Positions 1 to 4,613 of a stretch of DNA of 5,099 nt are shown piece after piece (the stretch's first letter is position 1; the number at the start of each line of letters is the position of its first letter). Position numbers and translations under genes: made by a program. Source of the stretch: an uncultured Flavobacteriales bacterium (GTDB taxonomy: Bacteria; Bacteroidota; Bacteroidia; Flavobacteriales; Schleiferiaceae); contig CAIJMB010000067.1 of NCBI GenBank assembly GCA_903821715.1, positions 1 to 5,099 of the forward strand, read 5' to 3'. The notes under the pieces are model-generated. The model ran no database searches, was not told the origin of the DNA, and saw nothing but the letters and a program-made list of their open reading frames with translations.

Positions 1-588
1 CACTTCGGATTCTTTCTCGGAATCAGTCAGCTCGACTTCGCCGTCCAGCACACTCCAGAGTGGCCCGAGGGCATCTACCACGTCGTGCCCCAAGCCAGCC
101 CCGGTTACCTCGTAGGAATCGTCACCGACGTACGCCTCAGCCAATACCTCAACCTGCGCGTCAACCCGACCTACATCGCCGGCGAACGCACGCTCTTGAT
201 CGACGGGGTCGACCGGGCCACCGGAATCCGTGATTGGACCACCCGCCGGGTCGAATCATCACTCGTACGCCTACCCATCGAATTGAAATGGAAGTCCGAG
301 CGCATCGGCAACCATCGCTGGTTTGCACTCGGTGCCCTGCACACCACTTACGACCTCGGAAGCAAAGCCAAAGTCGTCGACGACCGCCTCTTCAAGCTTC
401 AGCCCATCGACTACGGCTTTGACCTCGCCCTCGGAACCGACCTCTACTTTGAATTCTTCAAACTTTCGCCCCAGCTCCGCTGGAGCTTCGGCCTCGGCAA
501 CCTCGGCGTCCCTGACGGAACCAAACTCTCGGAATCGATCCCAGTAGTCCGGCACCGCAGCCGCGACTACGTGTTCACCTTCGAGTAG
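1..588 (+). CDS. porT: PorT-family outer-membrane beta-barrel protein of the type IX secretion system (5' end missing)
   Basis: The reading frame is open from base 1 to the TAG at 586-588 and gives 195 residues, so the start and signal peptide lie left of the window. A GTG at 85 could be mistaken for a start, but the 28 codons before it encode family-like sequence beginning HFGFFLGISQLDF, so it is an internal valine. The protein shows alternating strand patterns typical of a small outer-membrane barrel: PGYLVGIVTDVRLSQYLNLR, LPIELKWKS, a late SFGLGNL and a C-terminal YVFTFE ending on an aromatic-rich last strand. PorT/SprT proteins are about 230-250 residues, so roughly 40-50 residues are missing. 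The family is required for type IX secretion and gliding in Bacteroidota; its exact role there is less clear. From memory, porT often lies near a SpoU-type methyltransferase and a TamA-like gene in flavobacteria, as here, which supports the call. A generic outer-membrane barrel protein is the alternative. Confidence 0.82.
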   Translation, partial: HFGFFLGISQLDFAVQHTPEWPEGIYHVVPQASPGYLVGIVTDVRLSQYLNLRVNPTYIAGERTLLIDGVDRATGIRDWTTRRVESSLVRLPIELKWKSERIGNHRWFALGALHTTYDLGSKAKVVDDRLFKLQPIDYGFDLALGTDLYFEFFKLSPQLRWSFGLGNLGVPDGTKLSESIPVVRHRSRDYVFTFE

Positions 589-594
589 CAAGAT

Positions 595-616
595 TGGCGA
601 GGTTGGCTCGTTGGCT
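595..616 (+). repeat. 22-base gene-end element, left copy (inverted repeat of 919-940)
   Basis: These 22 bases are the exact reverse complement of 919-940. The element begins 6 bases after the porT stop codon. It contains the small hairpin CGAG-GTTGG-CTCG (598-610), a 4-bp stem with a 5-base loop, flanked by TTGG. Read in the direction of porT transcription it is the same sequence that follows the stop codon of the convergent methyltransferase gene. Confidence 0.85.
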
Positions 617-652
617 GATCACTGCCTGGCTAAAATCACAAAATGTTGAAAA

Positions 653-661
653 TTATCCACA
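653..661 (+). promoter_or_regulatory. Perfect DnaA-box 9-mer (TTATCCACA)
   Basis: TTATCCACA is the strict consensus of the high-affinity DnaA box. It lies in the most AT-rich stretch of the window and directly abuts TGTTGAAAA (644-652), an inverted box-like 9-mer that differs from the consensus at two positions, so together they form an imperfect 18-base dyad. No dnaA, dnaN, gidA or other origin-linked gene is visible, and there is no cluster of boxes, so this is not called as an origin. It may be a chance match or an isolated DnaA-binding site. Confidence 0.4.
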
Positions 662-696
662 TGCCACTTTTGGCGCGGGACAAAAAAAGTAAAATC

Positions 697-708
697 CGGT
701 TATAACCG
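697..708. repeat. Perfect 12-base palindrome CGGTTATAACCG
   Basis: The sequence equals its own reverse complement. It lies between the A-rich tract and the GC-rich hairpins. Uninterrupted palindromes of this size can be sites for dimeric DNA-binding proteins, but no adjacent gene is transcribed away from it, so no regulatory target is evident. Confidence 0.5.
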
Positions 709-713
709 AACCC

Positions 714-740
714 GCCCTTCGCGCCTGCGGCGCTTAGGGC
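714..740. repeat. GC-rich hairpin A, sharing an arm with hairpin B
   Basis: The left arm is GCCCT (714-718) and GCGCC (721-725), the loop is TGC (726-728), and the right arm is GGCGC (729-733) and AGGGC (736-740). A 2-by-2 mismatch separates the two helices, giving 10 Watson-Crick pairs. The outer AGGGC arm is also the 5' arm of the hairpin at 736-780, so the two full structures cannot form together in one strand. No T run follows, so it is not a standard intrinsic terminator. Confidence 0.6.
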
Positions 741-780
741 GATGGCGCTCAGTGCGTTCGGCACTCCGCGCTAAAGCCCT
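736..780. repeat. Long imperfect hairpin B
   Basis: AGGGC (736-740) pairs with GCCCT (776-780), TGGCGC (743-748) with GCGCTA (768-773, one G-T pair), and AGTGC (751-755) with GCACT (761-765), around the loop GTTCG. Two symmetric 2-by-2 internal loops separate the helices, giving 16 pairs in total. The structure resembles a REP-like extragenic palindrome rather than a terminator, because no T run follows on either strand. Confidence 0.6.
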
Positions 781-800
781 TTGGTGCTGCGTCGTAGCCA

Positions 801-878
801 CTAGCAACCAGCAACTAGTTACCAACGAGTAACCAGTAACCAACGGGCAACCAGCAACTAGTTGCCAATGACTATTGA
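801..878 (+). repeat. Degenerate 7-base tandem repeat array
   Basis: The stretch reads as heptads of the form C[CT]A-N-N-N-[AG]: CTAGCAA, CCAGCAA, CTAGTTA, CCAACGA, then a 4-base GTAA, CCAGTAA, CCAACGG, a 4-base GCAA, CCAGCAA, CTAGTTG, CCAATGA, CTATTGA. A 17-base stretch (GCAACCAGCAACTAGTT) occurs exactly twice, at 804-820 and 847-863, showing a higher-order period of 43 bases. The phase continues into CCAACGA at 879, the start of the 17-base array. Confidence 0.75.
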
Positions 879-940
879 CCAACGAGCCAACCTCGCCAAC
901 GAGCCAACCTCGCCAACGAGCCAACGAGCCAACCTCGCCA
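879..940 (+). repeat. 17-base tandem repeat array
   Basis: The unit CCAACGAGCCAACCTCG occurs at 879-895, 896-912 and 921-937. A partial 8-base unit CCAACGAG (913-920) sits before the last copy and a trailing CCA (938-940) closes the array. Each unit can form the small hairpin CGAG-CCAAC-CTCG. The last 22 bases (919-940) are the inverted copy of 595-616. The array ends one base before the stop codon of the - strand methyltransferase gene. Confidence 0.88.
919..940 (-). repeat. 22-base gene-end element, right copy (inverted repeat of 595-616)
   Basis: Read on the - strand, this is the same 22-base sequence as 595-616, with no mismatch. It starts one base after the TAG stop (942-944) of the methyltransferase gene. 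It overlaps the end of the 17-base tandem array, so the array looks like repeated copies of the element's core. Confidence 0.85.
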
Positions 941-941
941 G

Positions 942-1658
942 CTACCGGTGCGCCTCGTACAGCAGCATCGCCGCAGCCGTGGCTACATTGAGGCTTTCGG
1001 TGCGGCTTGAGGGTGCGCGGTCGATGGTGGCAATGGCGGTGGCGGCGTCGCGCCAGGCTTGGGATGGACCTTGGCCTTCGTTCGAGACCACAAGGGCCAC
1101 GTTGGGAGACCAGTTCACTTGACTGGGAGGGGTTCCGTCCAAGTCCGCGACCACGATGGGGCGGCCTTCGGACTGCAAGAGGGTGATGGCCTCCGATTCG
1201 GTGGCGTAGCGCACGGGGACGCGGGCGAGAGAGCCCATGCTGGCTTGAACGGTTTTCGGGTTGCCGAAGTCGACGGTTCCGGTGGTGTGCAGAATGTAGG
1301 CGACGCCGAACCAGTCGGCCATGCGCAAGAGGGTTCCGGCATTACCTGGATCCTGCACGCGGTCGAGCACGAGCACGCGGCCGTCGGGGCGCGGGTCGAG
1401 GTCGTCCCACGCAAACACGGCGAGCGAATCGGGCGGAGTGTCAAGCGACGACACCTCGCGCAGGTCGCGCGCCGTTACTTCGAGGCAGTCGGGACCCAGT
1501 GAGGCGCCGGTGGTGGCCAAGAGAAGTGGCTTCCAGCCGCTGGTGATGAATTCTGCGATGGCCTTGCGGCCTTCGACGACGAGTGCACCGTGCTTTTCGC
1601 GGCCTTTGCGGTGCTGCAGCTCGCGCAGCCATTTGCGTTGTGGGTTGGTCCAGGGCAT
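942..1658 (-). CDS. TrmH/SpoU-family RNA 2'-O-methyltransferase
   Basis: The 238-residue protein belongs to the SPOUT superfamily, which transfers a methyl group from S-adenosylmethionine to a ribose 2'-hydroxyl in rRNA or tRNA. Residues 1 to about 85 match the small substrate-binding domain, with KWLRELQHRKGREKHG then VVEGRKAI. The trefoil-knot catalytic domain follows. Motif 1 is DPGNAGTLLR (103-112), with the conserved Asn106 and Arg112. NPKTVQASMGSL (133-144) is the usual central block. Motif 2 is NEGQG (193-197) and motif 3 is ESLNVATAAAMLLYE (221-235). The length is normal for the family and no key residue is missing. The ATG at 1656-1658 starts the expected N-terminus without extra residues. 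The exact RNA target cannot be told from sequence, so no symbol is given. The gene is divergent from rpe and convergent with porT. Confidence 0.93.
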   Translation of the reverse strand: MPWTNPQRKWLRELQHRKGREKHGALVVEGRKAIAEFITSGWKPLLLATTGASLGPDCLEVTARDLREVSSLDTPPDSLAVFAWDDLDPRPDGRVLVLDRVQDPGNAGTLLRMADWFGVAYILHTTGTVDFGNPKTVQASMGSLARVPVRYATESEAITLLQSEGRPIVVADLDGTPPSQVNWSPNVALVVSNEGQGPSQAWRDAATAIATIDRAPSSRTESLNVATAAAMLLYEAHR

Positions 1659-1665
1659 AAGACCC

Positions 1666-1673
1666 CGAAGGTA
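1666..1673 (-). promoter_or_regulatory. Weak -7 promoter box for the methyltransferase gene (TACCTTCG)
   Basis: On the - strand the other dyad arm reads TACCTTCG, one base off TAnnTTTG, and ends seven bases before the methyltransferase ATG (1658). It mirrors the rpe box. The mismatch makes it a weaker candidate. Confidence 0.3.
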
Positions 1674-1678
1674 CGCAC

Positions 1679-1686
1679 TACCTTTG
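1679..1686 (+). promoter_or_regulatory. Candidate -7 promoter box for rpe-tamL (TACCTTTG)
   Basis: TACCTTTG matches TAnnTTTG exactly and ends five bases before the rpe ATG at 1692. Transcription would start at or very near the ATG, giving a leaderless or nearly leaderless mRNA. No TTG or TTTG lies at the usual distance upstream; the nearest TTG, at 1645-1647, is 31 bases away. The -33 element therefore appears to be missing. Confidence 0.45.
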
Positions 1687-1691
1687 GGGGC

Positions 1692-2333
1692 ATGATTGCT
1701 CCCTCTATCCTTTCGGCCGATTTCGCCAACCTCGAGCGCGACGTGCGCATGCTCAACGCTTCAGACGCTGCGTGGATTCACGTGGATATTATGGACGGAG
1801 TCTTTGTTCCGAATTTGAGTTTCGGATTGCCCGTGACTGAGGCCATCAAGCGCCATGCTGAAAAACCCTTGGACGTGCACCTGATGATCGTGCAGCCTGA
1901 GCGCTACCTCGAGGACTTCAAAAAGGCCGGAGCCGACGTACTTACCGTGCACTACGAGGCGAGCACGCACCTGCACCGCAGCCTGCAGCAGATCCGCGCG
2001 CTGGGAATGAAGGCGGGCGTAGCCCTGAATCCGCACACCCCCGTCGATCTGTTGGCCGACGTGCTGGGCGATTTGGACCTCGTGTGCTTGATGAGCGTAA
2101 ACCCAGGGTTTGGCGGCCAAGCCTTTATTCCGCAAATGTTTAAAAAGGTAGAACGACTGCGCCGCATGATTGACGACGCGGGCACCGCGACCCTCATCGA
2201 AATTGACGGTGGCGTAGGATTGCAGAATGCTTCGGACCTCAAAAAAGCCGGCGCCAACGTGCTCGTGGCGGGCAATGCCGTCTTTAAGGCGAACGACCCC
2301 GTGGCCACCATCCGCCAACTCAATGAGGCATAA
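1692..2333 (+). CDS. rpe: Ribulose-phosphate 3-epimerase
   Basis: This 213-residue cytoplasmic TIM-barrel enzyme interconverts D-ribulose 5-phosphate and D-xylulose 5-phosphate in the pentose phosphate pathway. The start at 1692 gives the expected N-terminus IAPSILSADF; the frame stays open upstream to 1590, but those codons overlap the divergent methyltransferase gene and encode nothing family-like. Visible signatures are HVDIMDGVFVPN (30-41) with metal ligand His30 and catalytic Asp32, DVHLM with His63, MSVNPGFGGQ (134-143) as a phosphate-binding loop, EIDGGV with catalytic Asp172 (170-175), and VAGNAVF near the C-terminus. All expected catalytic and metal residues are present and the length is typical (210-230). 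The stop codon lies inside the start of the next gene, an 11-base overlap that implies co-transcription and translational coupling. Identification is secure. Confidence 0.97.
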   Translation: MIAPSILSADFANLERDVRMLNASDAAWIHVDIMDGVFVPNLSFGLPVTEAIKRHAEKPLDVHLMIVQPERYLEDFKKAGADVLTVHYEASTHLHRSLQQIRALGMKAGVALNPHTPVDLLADVLGDLDLVCLMSVNPGFGGQAFIPQMFKKVERLRRMIDDAGTATLIEIDGGVGLQNASDLKKAGANVLVAGNAVFKANDPVATIRQLNEA

Positions 2334-4512
2334 GGGATTAATTATCCTGGCGGCGGCTATCGTCGCGGCATCGTGCAACCCTCAGCGATGGCTGCCCGAG
2401 GGGCAGACTTGGATTCGCCGAATCGAACTCACTGAGGGAGCGCAGGTTCGCAGCGACGACAAGTACCTCGAACTCATTCAAATACAGACCAATACCAACG
2501 TAATGGGCAGCTACCCCTACGTGGCGCTGTACCAGCGCGGGGCGCGCAAACCCAACACCCGACGCGGTCGCTGGCTGCAAAACATTGGGGAGGCTCCGGC
2601 ACTGCTCGACACGAGCAAAGTGGCCGAAACCGTCATGCAGCTCGAGCGCAAGCTGCGCCAAGAGGGCTACTTTTTTGCCAAGGTGGGGCACGAGGTGGTG
2701 CAGGGTCCGCGCGGAACCACCCTCAAATTCGATCTGCAGCGGGGCAAGGCGACCCGTTTGGGGACGGTGGTTCCTGAGGTTTATGCCCCAGCGATTGAGG
2801 ACCAGATGACCACGTTGCGCATGGGGTCGCTGCTGGTTCCGGGAATGCGGCTGTCGCGCGACATGCTCGAGTCCGAGCGCAAGCGCATCGCAGATTTTTT
2901 GAAAGAACACGGTTTTTTTACCATCGGCCCCGAAGCCGTCGGTTTTGACCTTGACACGCTCGGCCACCCTTACCGCGCGGACGGCTATTGGCTCATTCAC
3001 AACTGGGTGCGCGACGGTGAATTTGGCCCTCAGGAATTGCCGCACAAGCCCTGGTACTTTGGGCGCGTAACCGTGGCGGACTCGCTCAACTACGGCCTCA
3101 ACGCGCGCGGAATTCGCCGCCTTCACCTGCTTGAGTCGGGCGACCTCTACCGGGCGTCGACGGTGACTCAAAGCCAGGAATGGCTCCGCCGGCTGGATGC
3201 CTACCAAAACCAGCAGTGGCGGCTGAGCCCGAGGGGCGACAGCTTAGACGCGGAACTGGTGCTCAAACCGGCACCGCGCGTGGGGTTGCTGTGGGAGACC
3301 GAGGGCACCAACACTTCAGGCATTTACGGACTGCAAACCGCCATCGAAGTGCGCGACCGCAACCCCTTTGGGGGCCTCGAAGCACTGAGCGGAAAAGTGG
3401 CGGGCGGACTCGGCGTGGCCGTAGGCGACACCAGCTCGCTCTTTCGCACCTACTTTCTTGAATTGGGCGTGCAGCTTGAGGTTCCGGACCTCATCGGGCT
3501 GCCCAAGGTGCGCCGAAACCAAGCGCGCAGCAGCGCCAACTTCACCCTCGGACGCCAGTACCGCCGCGAGTTTGACCGTTTGGCGGTCAGCGGTGAGCTG
3601 CACTACCACTGGGAGGCTCCCAACCGAATGACCTGGGACCTCAAACCTTTGTACGCCACCTACGTAGACTTGCGCGGGATCGATTCGACCTTTTATGCGG
3701 CGCTGGCGAGCAAGTCGGGCTTTCAAGACATCCTGATTTTAGGGCCCCGCATGTCGCTGAAGCGCCCCACCCTATCTGAAGGTCGCTGGTCACGCCGAAG
3801 TGAGTGGTCCTTTGAAACGTCCGGAATTCTCACCGATCTCGGAATGCTCGCCACCAAGTCCGCACGAGACCAACCCTTTACCTTGGCCAACGTGCCCTAC
3901 GCGCACTATCTGCGGGCCGAGGCCGACTACCGATGGCGCTTTCGCGGACGCCAACGGCGAGAAGGCGCCATGCGCGTCCAAGCCGGATACCTGCATGCAC
4001 TGGCCAACAGCCCGGGGCTTCCGCCGTTTGAGCGTGCGTTTTACGCGGGCGGGTCAAACGACCTGAGGTCCTGGATCAACTTTCGCATCGGTCCGGGCGC
4101 CCTACCCAAGGCCGTCTTTGACACGGCGGGGATTTTGGGATCCGGATCCATTAAACTTCTCGGCCAAGCCGAGTGGCGCTTTCCAATCGCTGGTTCCACC
4201 TTTGGAGCGGTTTTTCTCGACGCCGGTAACGTCTGGTTGACTTCGGCGAATGCCGCCACTGCCCAGTGGGATCTGCTCGACAACCCAGAACTGCGCGAAG
4301 CGGTGTCGTTCAACCTGCTGCGCATGCCGCGTCAAACCGCTCTCGGAATGGGTTTTGGGCTACGCTATGACTTTGACTTTTTCATTGCTCGGGCCGACTG
4401 GGGCCTTCAGGTTTACGACCCCCGTCGACTCGCCACGGGCGATGCGTGGTGGCGCCCATCTGAGGGAATCCGCCGAAGCGCGCTGCAAATCGCAATTGGA
4501 CTCCCGTTTTAA
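2323..4512 (+). CDS. tamL: TamL-like Omp85 outer-membrane assembly lipoprotein (BamA/TamA family)
   Basis: The 729-residue protein has three parts. Residues 1-18 form a lipoprotein-type signal: positive MRHKG, a hydrophobic LIILAAAIVAA stretch, then AAS-C with candidate lipidated Cys18. Residues from about 20 to 315 form a soluble periplasmic region consistent with POTRA domains, with POTRA-like KLRQEGYFFAKVGHEV and KEHGFFTIG. Residues from about 320 to 729 form an Omp85 barrel, with FYAGGSNDLRSW (573-584) matching the barrel-loop motif region, VFLDAGNVW (630-638), and a last strand ending GLPF with terminal Phe729. The family inserts or transports proteins at the outer membrane, and the lipid-anchored Bacteroidota form, TamL, is thought to act with TamB. 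The start at 2323 is chosen because it yields the signal peptide; the frame is open upstream to 2227, but that part lies inside rpe and encodes nothing plausible. BamA itself is less likely given the lipobox and apparently short POTRA region. Confidence 0.85.
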   Translation: MRHKGLIILAAAIVAASCNPQRWLPEGQTWIRRIELTEGAQVRSDDKYLELIQIQTNTNVMGSYPYVALYQRGARKPNTRRGRWLQNIGEAPALLDTSKVAETVMQLERKLRQEGYFFAKVGHEVVQGPRGTTLKFDLQRGKATRLGTVVPEVYAPAIEDQMTTLRMGSLLVPGMRLSRDMLESERKRIADFLKEHGFFTIGPEAVGFDLDTLGHPYRADGYWLIHNWVRDGEFGPQELPHKPWYFGRVTVADSLNYGLNARGIRRLHLLESGDLYRASTVTQSQEWLRRLDAYQNQQWRLSPRGDSLDAELVLKPAPRVGLLWETEGTNTSGIYGLQTAIEVRDRNPFGGLEALSGKVAGGLGVAVGDTSSLFRTYFLELGVQLEVPDLIGLPKVRRNQARSSANFTLGRQYRREFDRLAVSGELHYHWEAPNRMTWDLKPLYATYVDLRGIDSTFYAALASKSGFQDILILGPRMSLKRPTLSEGRWSRRSEWSFETSGILTDLGMLATKSARDQPFTLANVPYAHYLRAEADYRWRFRGRQRREGAMRVQAGYLHALANSPGLPPFERAFYAGGSNDLRSWINFRIGPGALPKAVFDTAGILGSGSIKLLGQAEWRFPIAGSTFGAVFLDAGNVWLTSANAATAQWDLLDNPELREAVSFNLLRMPRQTALGMGFGLRYDFDFFIARADWGLQVYDPRRLATGDAWWRPSEGIRRSALQIAIGLPF

Positions 4513-4543
4513 GCGTTTAATTGCCTTAACCTGTGGGTAACTT

Positions 4544-4560
4544 CCCATCCAAAGCATGGG
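4544..4560 (+). other. Weak hairpin after tamL, possible imperfect terminator
   Basis: CCCAT (4544-4548) pairs perfectly with ATGGG (4556-4560) around a 7-base loop. CCCAT can instead pair with the upstream GTGGG (4533-4537, one G-T pair). A five-T run (4572-4576) follows, but 11 bases after the stem, which is too far for a standard intrinsic terminator. This is the only candidate for ending the rpe-tamL transcript before fbaB. Confidence 0.25.
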
Positions 4561-4579
4561 CGGGGCAGAAATTTTTCCC

Positions 4580-4587
4580 TAGGTTTG
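4580..4587 (+). promoter_or_regulatory. Candidate -7 promoter box for fbaB (TAGGTTTG)
   Basis: TAGGTTTG fits the Bacteroidota -7 consensus TAnnTTTG exactly and ends 26 bases before the fbaB ATG, predicting a leader of roughly 20 bases. No TTG is seen 19-22 bases upstream, so the -33 element is poor or absent. The leader ends in an A/T-rich stretch (about 4597-4613) with no Shine-Dalgarno sequence, as is usual in this phylum. Confidence 0.45.
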
Positions 4588-4613
4588 CAGCTCATCCATT
4601 TTAAAGCGTTTTT

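Larger units (their letters stand above)
589..941. other. Gene-free, repeat-rich spacer between two convergent genes
   Basis: No believable gene lies in these 353 bases; open frames here are low-complexity or shadows. From left to right the spacer holds a 22-base element (595-616), an AT-rich island (631-670 is 11 of 40 G+C) with a perfect DnaA-box 9-mer (653-661), a tract with seven A in a row (682-688), a perfect 12-base palindrome (697-708), two overlapping GC-rich hairpins (714-780), a degenerate 7-base repeat array (801-878) and a 17-base tandem array (879-940). The array ends with the inverted copy of the first element. I see no classical terminator (GC-rich hairpin directly followed by a T run) in either direction, although both flanking genes must end transcription here. 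Confidence 0.8.
1659..1691. promoter_or_regulatory. Divergent promoter region built on an 11-bp dyad
   Basis: Only 33 bases separate the two start codons. CCCCGAAGGTA (1663-1673) and TACCTTTGGGG (1679-1689) are inverted repeats with one mismatch around CGCAC (1674-1678). Each arm carries a box resembling the Bacteroidota -7 element TAnnTTTG, pointing outward toward its own gene. The dyad could let one protein control both genes, or could simply reflect two back-to-back promoters. Confidence 0.55.

Noticed and set aside
271..591. 106-codon open frame on the - strand opposite porT
   Set aside because: Its acidic, valine-rich low-complexity translation is typical of an antisense shadow, and the PorT frame explains the region.
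631..708. Chromosomal replication origin
   Set aside because: There is only one perfect DnaA box, no box cluster, and no origin-associated gene in the window.
714..780. Intrinsic bidirectional terminator for the convergent genes
   Set aside because: The hairpins are strong, but neither strand has a T run after a stem, and they sit more than 120 bases from either stop codon.
595..940. CRISPR array
   Set aside because: The repeats are contiguous 7-, 8- and 17-base units without unique spacers of regular length, and no cas gene is visible.
862..1122. 86-codon open frame on the + strand starting in the tandem array
   Set aside because: Its N-terminal part is only a translation of the repeats (ANEPTSPTSQRANL) and the rest is antisense to the methyltransferase gene.
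1761..2378. 205-codon open frame on the - strand opposite rpe
   Set aside because: It lies antisense to an unambiguous rpe gene, its composition is that of a shadow frame in GC-rich DNA, and it shows no recognisable domain.
2895..2919. T6 (2895-2900) and T7 (2913-2919) runs in tamL as phase-variation sites
   Set aside because: The runs encode Phe/Leu codons in the POTRA-like HGFFTIG motif, the frame is intact, and runs this short are weak slippage sites. They matter mainly as possible sequencing-error spots.
2338..3207. 289-codon open frame on the - strand opposite tamL
   Set aside because: It is long, but fully antisense to the TamL reading frame whose signal peptide and POTRA-like motifs are evident. 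Long antisense frames are expected at this GC content.
4139..4150. GGATCCGGATCC palindrome
   Set aside because: It lies inside tamL and encodes Gly-Ser-Gly-Ser in a barrel turn, so coding constraint explains it.
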